Source: Brevundimonas sp.
GTDB lineage: Bacteria > Pseudomonadota > Alphaproteobacteria > Caulobacterales > Caulobacteraceae
Direction of reading: 5' to 3'
Assembly: GCA_031119155.1 (NCBI GenBank)
Contig: JAVHYH010000005.1
Coordinates: 1-29,022, forward strand
Length of the DNA stretch: 29,022 bases
This document shows, in pieces, positions 6,242 to 14,727 of the stretch. Each line of letters opens with the position of its first letter. Position 1 is the stretch's first letter. The position numbers and the translations under genes are program-made. The notes beneath the pieces are model-generated. The model made no database searches. It was not told the DNA's origin and saw only the letters and a list, made by a program, of their open reading frames with translations.

Positions 6242-6304
6242 CGCGATTTGTCCCCGGCAACCCGTACGACCAGGAATGACGCAGGCGGCGTGTAAGGGCA
6301 TGAC

Positions 6305-7795
6305 ATGATGACCATGAACGCCTTCGCTCCCTCCGCCTTCAACGACGCGCCGACCGTCGCCTCCCTGCCGCACAACCTCGAGGCCGAGCAGGCGCTGCTG
6401 GGCTCGCTGATGTTCGACAATGCGGTGTTCGAGCGGCTGAGCGACCGTCTGCGCGGCAGCCATTTCTACGAGCCCTTCCACCAGCGCCTGTATGATGCGG
6501 TCGAGGACCACATCCGTCAGGGCATGCTGGCCGAACCGACCATCCTGATGGAGCGGTTCAAGCAGGATCCGGCGTTCCAGGAGTTCGGCGGCCTGCGCTA
6601 TCTGGCCGATCTGGTGGATCGCGCCCCGCCCGCGGCCAACGCCCCCGACTACGCCCGGGTCGTCTATGACCTGGCCCTGCGCCGCGACCTGATCCGCATC
6701 GGCGGCGAGATCATCAAGGATGCGCCCGACCCGGAACGCCCGGCCGAGGACCAGATCGAACAGGCCGAGCAGACCCTGTATTCGCTGGCCGAGACGGGCA
6801 AGCCGTCGTCGGGCTTCGTCAGCTTCTCCCACGCCCTGTCGGGCGCCGTTCAGATGGCGGCGGAAGCGTACCAGCGGGACGGCAAGCTGGCCGGCCTGGC
6901 GACGCAGCTGGACGACCTGGACCAGAAGCTGGGCGGGCTGCACCCCTCCGACCTGCTGATCCTCGCGGGCCGTCCGTCGATGGGCAAGACGGCGCTGGCC
7001 ACCAACATCGCCTTCAACGTGGCGCGCAGCTATCGCTGGGAGCCGACGCCGGAGGGCCGCAAGACGGTCTCCGGCGGCGTGGTCGCCTTCTACTCGCTGG
7101 AAATGAGCGCCGAACAGCTGGCCATGCGTATGCTGGCCGACGCTTCGGGCGTATCGTCCGACAAGCTCCGCAAGGGCGAGATCGACGCCTCGGACTTCGG
7201 CAAGATCCGCGATGCGGCGGTCGAGATCGGCGAAAGCCCGCTCTACATCGACGCCACCGGCGGCCTGTCCATCTCCAAGCTGGCCGCGCGCGCGCGCCGC
7301 CTGAAGCGGATGGACCACGGGCTGGACCTGATCATCGTCGACTATCTGCAGCTGGTGACCACGGGCGAGAACAGCCAGAAGAACCGGGTGCAGGAGGTGT
7401 CCGAGATCACCGGCGGCCTGAAGGCGCTGGCCAAGGAACTGTCGGTGCCGATCATCGCCCTGTCGCAGCTGTCGCGTCAGGTGGAGCAGCGCGAGGACAA
7501 GCGGCCGCAGCTGTCCGACCTGCGGGAATCGGGCTCGATCGAGCAGGACGCCGACTGCGTGATGTTCGTGTACCGCGAAAGCTACTACCTGGGCCGCGCC
7601 GAGCCCAAGGAAGGCACCGAGGAGCACCTGCAGTGGCAGCAGGACATGGACCGGCTGGAGCACCAGGCCGAGGTCGTCATCGGCAAGCAGCGCCACGGCC
7701 CCATCGGCATCGTGAAACTGGCGTTCGACGCCAACACCACCCGCTTCGGCAACCTGGCGCACGGTCAGGGCGGGTATAACAGCGACTACGAGTGA
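6305..7795 (+). CDS. dnaB: Replicative DNA helicase DnaB
   Basis: This 496-residue protein is the hexameric 5'-3' helicase that unwinds DNA ahead of the replisome. The N-terminal DnaB domain begins LPHNLEAEQALLGSLMFDN (about residues 21-39). The RecA-like motor has the Walker A motif GRPSMGKT (222-229), AFYSLEMSAEQLAMRML, the Walker B segment LIIVDYLQL, ALSQLSRQVEQREDKRP and the arginine-finger region SDLRESGSIEQDAD. It ends with VIGKQRHGPIG and LAFDANTTRFGNL. ATG 6305 is favoured by an AAGGG ribosome binding site 6 nt upstream, though ATG 6308 and 6314 are also in frame. dnaB commonly follows rplI directly in bacteria. Here ~4.5 kb of accessory genes lies between them. Confidence 0.97.
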   Translation: MMTMNAFAPSAFNDAPTVASLPHNLEAEQALLGSLMFDNAVFERLSDRLRGSHFYEPFHQRLYDAVEDHIRQGMLAEPTILMERFKQDPAFQEFGGLRYLADLVDRAPPAANAPDYARVVYDLALRRDLIRIGGEIIKDAPDPERPAEDQIEQAEQTLYSLAETGKPSSGFVSFSHALSGAVQMAAEAYQRDGKLAGLATQLDDLDQKLGGLHPSDLLILAGRPSMGKTALATNIAFNVARSYRWEPTPEGRKTVSGGVVAFYSLEMSAEQLAMRMLADASGVSSDKLRKGEIDASDFGKIRDAAVEIGESPLYIDATGGLSISKLAARARRLKRMDHGLDLIIVDYLQLVTTGENSQKNRVQEVSEITGGLKALAKELSVPIIALSQLSRQVEQREDKRPQLSDLRESGSIEQDADCVMFVYRESYYLGRAEPKEGTEEHLQWQQDMDRLEHQAEVVIGKQRHGPIGIVKLAFDANTTRFGNLAHGQGGYNSDYE

Positions 7796-7808
7796 CACAC
7801 TCCGGCGA

Positions 7809-7836
7809 TTGACGGGCGCGAAACCGGCATTCTAAA
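7809..7836 (+). promoter_or_regulatory. Likely promoter for the lipoprotein pair
   Basis: TTGACG (7809-7814) and TCTAAA (7831-7836) are separated by 16 nt and match four to five consensus positions each. A 7-bp hairpin with a 3-nt loop (7848-7854 with 7858-7864) lies in the short leader just before the ribosome binding site at about 7866-7872. Confidence 0.5.
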
Positions 7837-7877
7837 GGTGACCCTTGTTGCCCGAACCGGGCAAGTGGGGGAAATCG

Positions 7878-9017
7878 ATGAGAATTCTGGTCTGCGCGCT
7901 GGCCGCGCTGTCTCTGGCTGCGTGCGCCACGGCGCCGGTGCCGAACGCGCGTCCGCTGACCGCGGAACATATCGCCACCATGGGACCGACGCCGGTCGCG
8001 GTGGGCGAGAACAATCTGGGCGTCACCAAGAGCTGGTTCTACCAGAGCAGCGCGCAGGCCGGGGCCCAGTTCGGCCTGATCGGCGCGCTGGTGTCGGCGA
8101 CCCTCGACGCCATCGTCAACTACGGCCCCTCGAAGCGCGCGACCCAGGCCGCTGACGAGATCGCGGAAATCATGCCCACCGAAGCGCTGGACGCCTCGCT
8201 GGCCGCCGAGTTCCGGCGGGCCGCCGCCGAGACGCCGGGCGCCACGGGCGTCGTGATCGCGGACGTCTCGACCGTCCAGAAGATCACCGCGCCGGACGCC
8301 ATCAATGACGCCGCCGAGGTGCAGGCCTTCTACCGCCTGTCGGAAGACGCCAGCACCCTGCAGATCGGCGTGACGGTGACCTATCACAACACCGCCCTTC
8401 CCTATGTCTCGCCCTACACCTTCGAAGGCTCGCCGCCGAAGACCGAGCTGGAAGGCCCGACCTACCGCAACACCTTCACCTACACCTCCAACCAGCTGCC
8501 GCTCCCGGTGCTGACGCCGGAGCTGAAGGAACGTCTGATCGTCTCCATCCAGGACAGCGCGCGCGACGAGACCGGCGCCCTGCCCGTCGAGGGCACCGAC
8601 GCCTTCAAGTCGATGACGCGCGAACTGGAGCAGGCCCGCGACGACGAGCTGAGCAAGGCCGAGATCGCCATCTTCCTCACGCGGGAATGGATCAAGGACA
8701 ACGGCGCCCTGCTGCGCGCCGAGGTCGAGAACGGCCACGCCTTCATCGCCCGCTATGTGGTGCTGGACATGAACCGCACCGCGATCCCGAGCCTCGAAGG
8801 CCAGGATGAAGTGGTCGAGACCCTCGCTGACGGCCGCACGGTCCGCCGCATGGGGTCGGGCACCCTCGCCGGCTCCTACACCTCGTCGCCCGGCGACGTG
8901 GCCGGCTTCGCCACCTACGGCAACGTCGCCGCCGCCGCCCGCGCCCATACGGACCGCATGACGGCGCTGCGCGAGACCGCGCGGGCTGAAGAGCGCGCCC
9001 GCCGGGCCGCCCGATGA
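7878..9017 (+). CDS. Lipoprotein of unknown function
   Basis: This 379-residue protein has a lipoprotein signal (MRILVCALAALSLAAC, lipidation at Cys16). Its start at ATG 7878 is supported by a GGGGGAAA ribosome binding site and by the signal peptide. I do not recognise the family. Visible features are a short Ala/Gly-rich stretch at about residues 55-75 (AQAGAQFGLIGALVSATLDA) that could be a membrane-associated helix, a mixed alpha/beta middle, and a charged C-terminus rich in Arg, Ala and Glu. It overlaps the next lipoprotein gene by 4 nt (ATGA), so the two are co-translated and may act together at the inner face of the outer membrane. Confidence 0.75.
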   Translation: MRILVCALAALSLAACATAPVPNARPLTAEHIATMGPTPVAVGENNLGVTKSWFYQSSAQAGAQFGLIGALVSATLDAIVNYGPSKRATQAADEIAEIMPTEALDASLAAEFRRAAAETPGATGVVIADVSTVQKITAPDAINDAAEVQAFYRLSEDASTLQIGVTVTYHNTALPYVSPYTFEGSPPKTELEGPTYRNTFTYTSNQLPLPVLTPELKERLIVSIQDSARDETGALPVEGTDAFKSMTRELEQARDDELSKAEIAIFLTREWIKDNGALLRAEVENGHAFIARYVVLDMNRTAIPSLEGQDEVVETLADGRTVRRMGSGTLAGSYTSSPGDVAGFATYGNVAAAARAHTDRMTALRETARAEERARRAAR

Positions 9018-9439
9018 GCGTGAGCCTCAAGGCCGGGTCGATCCGACGGATCGGCCCGGTCGGCCTGCTGGGCCTGATCGCGCTGTCCGCGACCGGCTGC
9101 GTTTCGTCGGAGTATGCGGCGATCGACGTGAAGGCCGGCCGCTACCACGGCTATTCCGACGCGCTGAATGTGGACGGCAGTCACTCCGTCCGGGTCATGC
9201 TGCCGCAGGGACGGGACAATGCGGAAAACGCCCGCGCCTATTTCCATCGGCGGGCCGAGGAAATCTGCGGCGGGCCGCCGCTGCGCAAGACGATCCACAC
9301 GGCGGTGCGCCCCGGGATCGCCTACGACATGTTCGGCAATACGGTCTCCGGCAACTATCTGCTGGAGGGGCTGGTCTATTGCGCCGCACCGGCGCAGACC
9401 GAGGCCCCGGCGGCCGAGCCCGCCCCGCCTGTCGCATAG
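9014..9439 (+). CDS. Small lipoprotein of unknown function
   Basis: This 141-residue protein has a basic N-terminus, a hydrophobic stretch and a lipobox-like SATGC (Cys29). The mature part is about 110 residues with two further cysteines (EICGG and VYCAA) that could pair, and a Pro/Ala/Glu-rich tail. The segment HRRAEEICGGPP resembles small cell-envelope proteins of unknown role. It overlaps the preceding lipoprotein gene by 4 nt and is followed by a clear terminator, so the two genes form a complete two-gene operon. Confidence 0.75.
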   Translation: MSVSLKAGSIRRIGPVGLLGLIALSATGCVSSEYAAIDVKAGRYHGYSDALNVDGSHSVRVMLPQGRDNAENARAYFHRRAEEICGGPPLRKTIHTAVRPGIAYDMFGNTVSGNYLLEGLVYCAAPAQTEAPAAEPAPPVA

Positions 9440-9448
9440 AACATCCGG

Positions 9449-9485
9449 ACGACGGCGGCCCTGAGGTCGCCGTCGTTCTTCTTTC
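9449..9485 (+). terminator. Rho-independent terminator of the lipoprotein operon
   Basis: A 9-bp perfect stem (9449-9457 with 9468-9476) extends by three more pairs (one a G-T wobble) to a CTGA tetraloop, followed by TTCTTCTTT. The convergent glycosidase gene ends at 9490. On the minus strand the hairpin lacks a T-run, so its effect there is less certain. Confidence 0.82.
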
Positions 9486-9489
9486 CAGC

Positions 9490-12400
9490 CTACCGCATCT
9501 CGACCCGACGGGCGCCGGCGGGGATCGCCAGCTCGCCGTTGGTGAAGCTCGCAGCGCGGCCGTCGATGCGCACCGTCGCCGGCGCGGTCTCGCCGGCGGG
9601 CCACTGGAGGACGAAGCCGCCGGGCGGCGTGACGCCGGGCTCGATGGTCAGGACATGGCCCCGGCGGTCGGCGCGGAAGCTGTAGGTCAGCGGGCCATAG
9701 GCCGTGCGGACGGCGCGGATGCCCACGCCCTCCCCGTCCAGCCAGCGGGTCGGGACGCCCGCCGCCAGCACCAGGGCGTGGTCGCGGTCGCGCTCATAGA
9801 CCAGCATGTCCATGACCGAGCGGATGTAGTCCGAGCTGATCCACGCATGGGGCATGTCGCCGATGAAGCGGGGCTCGCGCTCCTCGCGACCGACGACCTC
9901 GGCCCAGCCGTTCCAGGCGCGGGGGCGGATGTCGGCGAAGTAGAAGTCCAGCGCCCGGATCGCCTCCTCGCGGCGGCCCAGACGGACCATGGCCCCGACG
10001 TTGCGCAGTTCGTAAGGGGTGTAGTCCTTCCACGCCTGACGGTTCTCCTGCCGCGACAGGAAGTTGTCCCACCACTTGTCGAAGGTGCCCTGCAGCAGCT
10101 CGGGCGGCAGGTCGTCGATCAGGCCGCCGGGCGACAGGCCGATGGTGGTCGAGGTGGCGTCGAAATCGCCCCGATCGGCGGCGCCGGCGATCCAGTCGAT
10201 GCCGTGGACGCGGGCGGTGGCGCTGATGGAGGCGATGACGTCCGCCTTGAACTGGGCCTCTGACGCGCGGAAGCGGGCGGCGGCGTCTGTGTCGCCCAGG
10301 GTCTCGGCGATGAAGACGGCGTCGGCATAGCCGCGCAGGCCCCAGAAGTCGTCCCAGTAGGAATAGGCCGGGCGGTCGGAATAGCCCTCGTGGCTGATGG
10401 TCGGGGGCAGCAGGCCGAACAGGTGGTGCTTGTCGGCGGCCTGATATTCGGCGGTGCGGGTCGAGGCGCGCAGTTCGTCCATGTAGCGGATGGCGCCCTG
10501 CACCTGCGGCCAGACGGCCCTCAGCGCCTCAAGATCGCCGGTGTAACGGTAGGTCTCGGCGGCGAGGAAGACGAACTCCCCGTGGCTGTCGTTCTCGGGC
10601 ACCGGGTCGGCGCCGCGGGCGTCGACGCAGCAGGGCACCTTGCCGTTGTCGAAGACATAGGGGGCGAACCAGCGCAGGTAGTCGGCGGACAGCTCCGCAT
10701 GGCCCAGCCGGTTCAGCCCCTCGGCCATCATGGCCCCGTCGCGGATCCAGCTGCGGTTATAGCTGCGCGTGCCCGGCTGCAGGATCGGGCCCTGACGTGA
10801 CATCAGCATATGGGCCAGCGAGGACTTCATCACCGCCTCGACCGGCCCGGCTTCGGGCGGCAGGGTAACGTCGAAGCGGTCGAGCTTTTCGCGCCATTGG
10901 GCGGCGACGCGGCGCTCGGCGTCCTGAAGGATGCGGTCGCCGGCCTGGCCGACGATCTCGGTGATCCGGCCGTCATCGGTCAGGGGCGAGACGAAGCCGA
11001 AGGTCTTCTCTTCGCCCGGCGCCAGCGCGACCTCGTAGAGGAAGGCGCCCGAGGCCAGACCGGCGCCGTCTTCCAGACGGCCGTCGGCGGGGGCGTCCGC
11101 ACGTCCAGTGGCGAGCAGCGACTGCGGATCCGCCCCGGCGTCGAAGGCGGACCAGAGGACGCGATCAGGCGCATCGCCGAGCGGGGCCACCGAGACCTTG
11201 CCATTCAGCACGAGGGCTCTTCCGTTGCGGACCAGATCGCTGATCGCGCCGACGCCGCCCGGCGTGGTCAGGAATTGGCGCGGACCGTTGACCTGGAAGG
11301 GGCGGGCCGCGAGCGCCAGGGTCAGGGTCTGCGGCCGGTCGGAGGTGTTGCGCAGAACGTAACGGCCATACAGGCGCGCGGCGTTCGGCTCCCCCTCGGC
11401 GAAGGCCGTGGTGGTCAGGCTCCAGTGATCGGAAGTCCAGGTCACCGCCGGGATCGGCAGGTCGCCGTCGGCTTGCGACTGGGTGATGTTGACGTCAGCC
11501 CAGGTGATCAGCCGCCCGTTCTCGACCACGAACGGCTCGATGCTGGGGCCGCCGCGACGCAGTTCGATCGCGCCGTCCTCGCCGATCAGGCCGCTCTCGC
11601 CGCCGCCGTCCACGCCGACGAGGGTCCAGTAGGGCTGCTCGCCATGGAAGCCGCGCGGATAGAGGCCGCGACGGCTTTCCGAAGCCACCGCCATCATGAA
11701 GGTGGTCGGGGTCTCGCCGAAGGACAGGGGTTCGATCTCGAGGCCGGTCAGGGCGTAGGCGTTCGCCGCCGCCTGCCCCAGCCGCTGGCCCGCGCCCGCC
11801 TGACCGACGACGCCGCTCTCGTCCAACGGGGCCAGCAGGTCCAGCCGCAGCCAGCGGGCCGAGGCCTCGGGCGTGCGCAGCCAGTCGGTTCCGCCGTTGC
11901 CGTCGGTCACCGCCGCCAGCTCGCGCCAGTCGCGGCCGTCGGAGGAGGCCATCAGCCGGTAGCGGGACGCCGCCATCCGCTCGGCCCAGCGCAGGGTCAG
12001 GCCGCCGAACTCGCGCTCATAGCCGAGGTCCAGCGTCAGGCTCTGTTCGCCGGCGCCGGTCGTGCGCCAGAAGGTCAGCGGGTCGTCGTCCACCGCGCGG
12101 GCGGCGACGTTCAGCCCGTCCTCGCTGGTGGCGCCGGCGACCGGACGGGGCGGCACCGAGGGCTCGGGCGGCAGTTCGCGCAGTTCGAGCTGGTCGACCT
12201 CCAGCCAGCCCTGACCGCCCTGCCCCGCCGTGACCACGAACTCGATGCGGGCGGCGCCGCGGAAGGTGCGGTCCGGCTCCGGTCCCCAGGCCCAGATGAT
12301 CTGGCGCTTCTTGATGACGTAACGGGTCCACTCGCCCTGCGCCTCGAAGCGCTGGATCTGGCGCCAGTGGACGTTCTCGCCCGAGGCGTCGGTGAATTTG

Positions 12401-12705
12401 ATCTCGAGGGTGTTGGGCAGCATCTCGCCGCGCGCCCAGAAGCTGATCTCATAGTTCTCGGGCACGCGCAGATCGAGGTCGCGGGCGGCGAAGGCGTAGC
12501 CCGACCGGCCGTTGAAATCATAGGTCAGCCGCATGGCATTGCCGTCATGGCCGGGAACTTCGGACACGGCGGAGGAGACGTCGGTGGAGGCGTCGGCGGC
12601 CCAGGGCGTCAGGGTCTCGAAGGCGTCGAGGGAGCGGGTCGATTGAGCCTGCGCGGCGGTCGCCAGGGCGAGGGCGGCGGTGGTGGCCAGCAAGAGGGTG
12701 CGCAT
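9490..12705 (-). CDS. Multidomain glycoside hydrolase with carbohydrate-binding and F5/8-type-C domains
   Basis: This 1071-residue exported enzyme is last in the sugar operon. The signal peptide (about 1-21) is followed by a CBM11-like jelly roll (about 25-175, with FWARGE and YVIKKRQIIWAWGP). Next is an F5/8 type C discoidin-like domain (about 190-325, with WRTTGAGEQSLTLDLG and RYRLMASSDGRDWREL), a beta-rich region, and an (alpha/alpha)6-barrel catalytic part (about 610-960) with SYNRSWIRDGAMMAEGLNRLG and HGEFVFLAAETYRYTGD. The barrel looks like six-hairpin glycosidases, but the family and bond specificity cannot be told by eye. ATG 12705 is preferred over ATG 12711 because the purine-rich GAGCGGAG sequence has proper spacing only to the former. 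That sequence is partly supplied by the end of a repeat element. Confidence 0.83.
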   Translation of the reverse strand: MRTLLLATTAALALATAAQAQSTRSLDAFETLTPWAADASTDVSSAVSEVPGHDGNAMRLTYDFNGRSGYAFAARDLDLRVPENYEISFWARGEMLPNTLEIKFTDASGENVHWRQIQRFEAQGEWTRYVIKKRQIIWAWGPEPDRTFRGAARIEFVVTAGQGGQGWLEVDQLELRELPPEPSVPPRPVAGATSEDGLNVAARAVDDDPLTFWRTTGAGEQSLTLDLGYEREFGGLTLRWAERMAASRYRLMASSDGRDWRELAAVTDGNGGTDWLRTPEASARWLRLDLLAPLDESGVVGQAGAGQRLGQAAANAYALTGLEIEPLSFGETPTTFMMAVASESRRGLYPRGFHGEQPYWTLVGVDGGGESGLIGEDGAIELRRGGPSIEPFVVENGRLITWADVNITQSQADGDLPIPAVTWTSDHWSLTTTAFAEGEPNAARLYGRYVLRNTSDRPQTLTLALAARPFQVNGPRQFLTTPGGVGAISDLVRNGRALVLNGKVSVAPLGDAPDRVLWSAFDAGADPQSLLATGRADAPADGRLEDGAGLASGAFLYEVALAPGEEKTFGFVSPLTDDGRITEIVGQAGDRILQDAERRVAAQWREKLDRFDVTLPPEAGPVEAVMKSSLAHMLMSRQGPILQPGTRSYNRSWIRDGAMMAEGLNRLGHAELSADYLRWFAPYVFDNGKVPCCVDARGADPVPENDSHGEFVFLAAETYRYTGDLEALRAVWPQVQGAIRYMDELRASTRTAEYQAADKHHLFGLLPPTISHEGYSDRPAYSYWDDFWGLRGYADAVFIAETLGDTDAAARFRASEAQFKADVIASISATARVHGIDWIAGAADRGDFDATSTTIGLSPGGLIDDLPPELLQGTFDKWWDNFLSRQENRQAWKDYTPYELRNVGAMVRLGRREEAIRALDFYFADIRPRAWNGWAEVVGREEREPRFIGDMPHAWISSDYIRSVMDMLVYERDRDHALVLAAGVPTRWLDGEGVGIRAVRTAYGPLTYSFRADRRGHVLTIEPGVTPPGGFVLQWPAGETAPATVRIDGRAASFTNGELAIPAGARRVEMR

Positions 12706-12714
12706 ATCCATACT

Positions 12715-12848
12715 CCGCTCATCCCGGCGAAAGCCGGGACCCAGTCCTGTCCAGCGAGACGCCGGCGTTAGGGGATCAGCGACGATGTGATCCCGGTCCC
12801 GCTCCATCACCCAAAGCACTGGGTCCCGGCTTTCGCCGGGATGAGCGG
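12715..12848. repeat. 134-bp palindromic repeat element, copy A
   Basis: Perfect 31-bp terminal inverted repeats (12715-12745 and 12818-12848) surround a ~72-bp centre. Each arm itself contains a hairpin CCCGGC-GAAA-GCCGGG with a GNRA loop. It fills the gap between the second permease stop (10 nt away) and the glycosidase ATG (9 nt away). The inner flanks (CAGTCCTGTCCAGCG at one end, CATCACCCAAAGCACTG at the other) match copy B read on the opposite strand, which shows the two copies are inverted relative to each other. Confidence 0.93.
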
Positions 12849-12858
12849 ATCGTTCGGT

Positions 12859-13674
12859 TCAGCCCTTCACGCTGCCCGCGAGCATGCCACGGATGTAGTA
12901 GCGTTGCAGGGCGAGGAAGAGGGCCAGCACGGGGGCGACGGTGATGACGGCGCCGGCCATCATCATCTCGGCGTCCTGCACATGCTCACGCGACAGGGCC
13001 GCCAGCGCCACCGGCAGGGTGTAGTTGGACTGGACCGTCAGGATGATCAGCGGCCACAGGAAGTCGTTCCAGCTGCCCAGGAAGACGAACAGGGCCAGAG
13101 TCACGATGATCGGCTGCATGGTCGGCAGCACCACCTTGCGGAAGATCTGGCTTTCGCTGGCGCCGTCCACGCGGGCGGCCTCCAGCATTTCGTCGGGAAT
13201 GCTGAGCGCATACTGGCGCACCAGGAACAGGCCGAAGATGGACGCCAGCCAGGGCACCAGCGCCCCGGCGTAGGTGTTCACCAGCCCGACCGACTTGAGC
13301 ATCAGGAACAGCGGCAGGGTGCCGATCTGGGCGGGCACGACCAGCGCGGCGACCAGCAGCTGGAACATCCGCTCGCGGCCCTTGAAGCGCAGCTTGGCGA
13401 AGGCGTAGCCGGCGGGGACGGTGAAGCCGAGGGCCAGCACGGTCGCCAGCGTCGCCAGCGCGAAGCTGTTCCACATGTAGCGGCCCATGCCCTGGGTGAC
13501 GAACAGGTCGCGGTAGTGCTCCAGCGTCCAGTTCTTCGGCCACAGCGGCGGCGGGAAGGCGGCGGCCTCGCCGGCCGACATGAAGCTGACCGAGACCATC
13601 CAGGCCAGCGGGAAGAGGACCGCCAGCGCGATCAGGGCGACGGCGAGATTGAGAGCGATTGCGCGCGGCTTCAT
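12859..13674 (-). CDS. Carbohydrate ABC transporter permease, MalG type
   Basis: This 271-residue inner-membrane protein is the second transmembrane subunit of a CUT1-family sugar importer. It shows an N-terminal membrane helix (ALNLAVALIALAVLFPLAWM), several further hydrophobic segments, and the cytoplasmic EAA loop EAARVDGASESQIFRKVVLP, which docks the ATPase. It ends with MLAGSVKG, as is usual for the MalG group. ATG 13674 is chosen because it overlaps the stop of the upstream permease (ATGA) and begins the first helix. The frame is open further upstream, but that part lies inside the other permease gene. No ATPase gene lies nearby, so a shared MsmX/UgpC-type ATPase elsewhere probably powers it. 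Confidence 0.93.
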   Translation of the reverse strand: MKPRAIALNLAVALIALAVLFPLAWMVSVSFMSAGEAAAFPPPLWPKNWTLEHYRDLFVTQGMGRYMWNSFALATLATVLALGFTVPAGYAFAKLRFKGRERMFQLLVAALVVPAQIGTLPLFLMLKSVGLVNTYAGALVPWLASIFGLFLVRQYALSIPDEMLEAARVDGASESQIFRKVVLPTMQPIIVTLALFVFLGSWNDFLWPLIILTVQSNYTLPVALAALSREHVQDAEMMMAGAVITVAPVLALFLALQRYYIRGMLAGSVKG

Positions 13675-14573
13675 TCGTAGGCCCCCACCTTCTTCGCCAC
13701 GGCCAGCTGCACCAGCGTCACCGCCAGGATGCAGATGAACAGGACGAAGGCGACGGCGCTGGCGGAGCCGAGGTTCCACCATTTGAAGCCCTCTTCGTAC
13801 ATGAAGTAGAGCACCGTCACGGTCGACTGGGCGGGGCCGCCCTGGGTCATCACATAGGGCTCGGCGAACAGCTGGAAGAAGCCGGCGACCGAGATGATCG
13901 AGACCAGCAGCAGCGTGGGCGCGATGGCCGGCAGGGTCACATGGCGGAACTGTTTCAGCGGCCCGGCGCCGTCGATGCGCGCGGCCTCATAGAGGTCGTC
14001 CGGCACGGTCTGGAGCACGGCCAGGAAGATCAGCATGTTGTAGCCGAAGGTCTTCCAGACGACGAACATCAGGATGGCCGGGATGGAGGTCGAGGGATCG
14101 CCCAGCCAGTCCACCGGCGGAATGCCGAAGGCGCCCAGCGCCCAGTTGATGACGCCGTAGCGGGTGTGAAGCATGTAGTTCCACAGCACCGCCGTCGCGA
14201 CCAGCGTCGTGACGAAGGGAGCGAAGAACATCACCCGCCACAGCGGCCGCCACTTGATCACGCGGGCGTTGAGGATGACGGCGGCGGCCAGCGAGGCGCC
14301 GATGGACAGGGGCACGCCCAGCACGGCGAACAGGCCGGTGTTCTTCATCGCGCCCCAGAACAGCGGATTGGCGAACAGCCGCTCGTAGTTCTGCAGGCCG
14401 ACGAACCGCATGTTGCCGATGTCGGCCAGCGCATAGATGTCGAAATCGGTCAGGCTGAGCAGCAGGGCCGCGAAGACCGGGATGGCGAAGAAGACGCCGA
14501 TGGCGACCAGCGCCGGAGCGACGAAGCCCCAGGCGGCGCGCTCGCGCTTGCGCAGGGAAACGGAGGTGGTCAT
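13671..14573 (-). CDS. Carbohydrate ABC transporter permease, MalF/UgpA type
   Basis: This 300-residue inner-membrane permease is the partner of the MalG-type subunit and overlaps it by 4 nt. It has a first helix at about residues 15-40 (FVAPALVAIGVFFAIPVFAA), further hydrophobic segments and the EAA loop EAARIDGAGPLKQFRHVTLP. The C-terminal helix region precedes VAKKVGAYE. Its ATG at 14573 lies 9 nt downstream of repeat element B, and a purine stretch GGGGATAAGG between them serves as ribosome binding site. The pair would take up a mono- or oligosaccharide delivered by the upstream binding protein. Confidence 0.94.
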   Translation of the reverse strand: MTTSVSLRKRERAAWGFVAPALVAIGVFFAIPVFAALLLSLTDFDIYALADIGNMRFVGLQNYERLFANPLFWGAMKNTGLFAVLGVPLSIGASLAAAVILNARVIKWRPLWRVMFFAPFVTTLVATAVLWNYMLHTRYGVINWALGAFGIPPVDWLGDPSTSIPAILMFVVWKTFGYNMLIFLAVLQTVPDDLYEAARIDGAGPLKQFRHVTLPAIAPTLLLVSIISVAGFFQLFAEPYVMTQGGPAQSTVTVLYFMYEEGFKWWNLGSASAVAFVLFICILAVTLVQLAVAKKVGAYE

Positions 14574-14582
14574 GCCTTATCC

Positions 14583-14715
14583 CCGCTCATCCCGGCGAAA
14601 GCCGGGACCCAGTGCTTTGGGTGATGGCACGCAAAGGGCGGACGCACCCGGTTGTCCTGAAGCGCAGGCGTCACGCTGGACAGGACTGGGTCCCGGCTTT
14701 CGCCGGGATGAGCGG
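14583..14715. repeat. 133-bp palindromic repeat element, copy B
   Basis: The same 31-bp perfect terminal inverted repeats as copy A (14583-14613 and 14685-14715) are present, and the central part is inverted relative to copy A. It lies between the sugar-binding protein stop (12 nt away) and the MalF-type permease ATG (9 nt away). I see no target-site duplication flanking it. Confidence 0.93.
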
Positions 14716-14727
14716 AAATCAAAAGCA

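Noticed and set aside
6200..7798. 532-codon minus-strand frame opposite dnaB
   Set aside because: It is fully antisense to dnaB, has no ribosome binding site or recognisable domain, and its composition mirrors dnaB third-position bias.
10810..12771. 653-codon open frame on the plus strand opposite the large glycosidase
   Set aside because: It is a shadow of the minus-strand gene. It has no motifs, and it runs into repeat element A at its end.
12706..12819. N-terminal extension of the glycosidase to an upstream ATG at 12819
   Set aside because: The extension is a translation of repeat element A and would bury the signal peptide. ATG 12705 has proper ribosome binding site spacing.
12715..14715. 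Insertion sequence or composite transposon formed by the two palindromic elements
   Set aside because: There is no transposase between or beside them, no target-site duplication is visible, and the enclosed genes are the normal permease pair of the operon.
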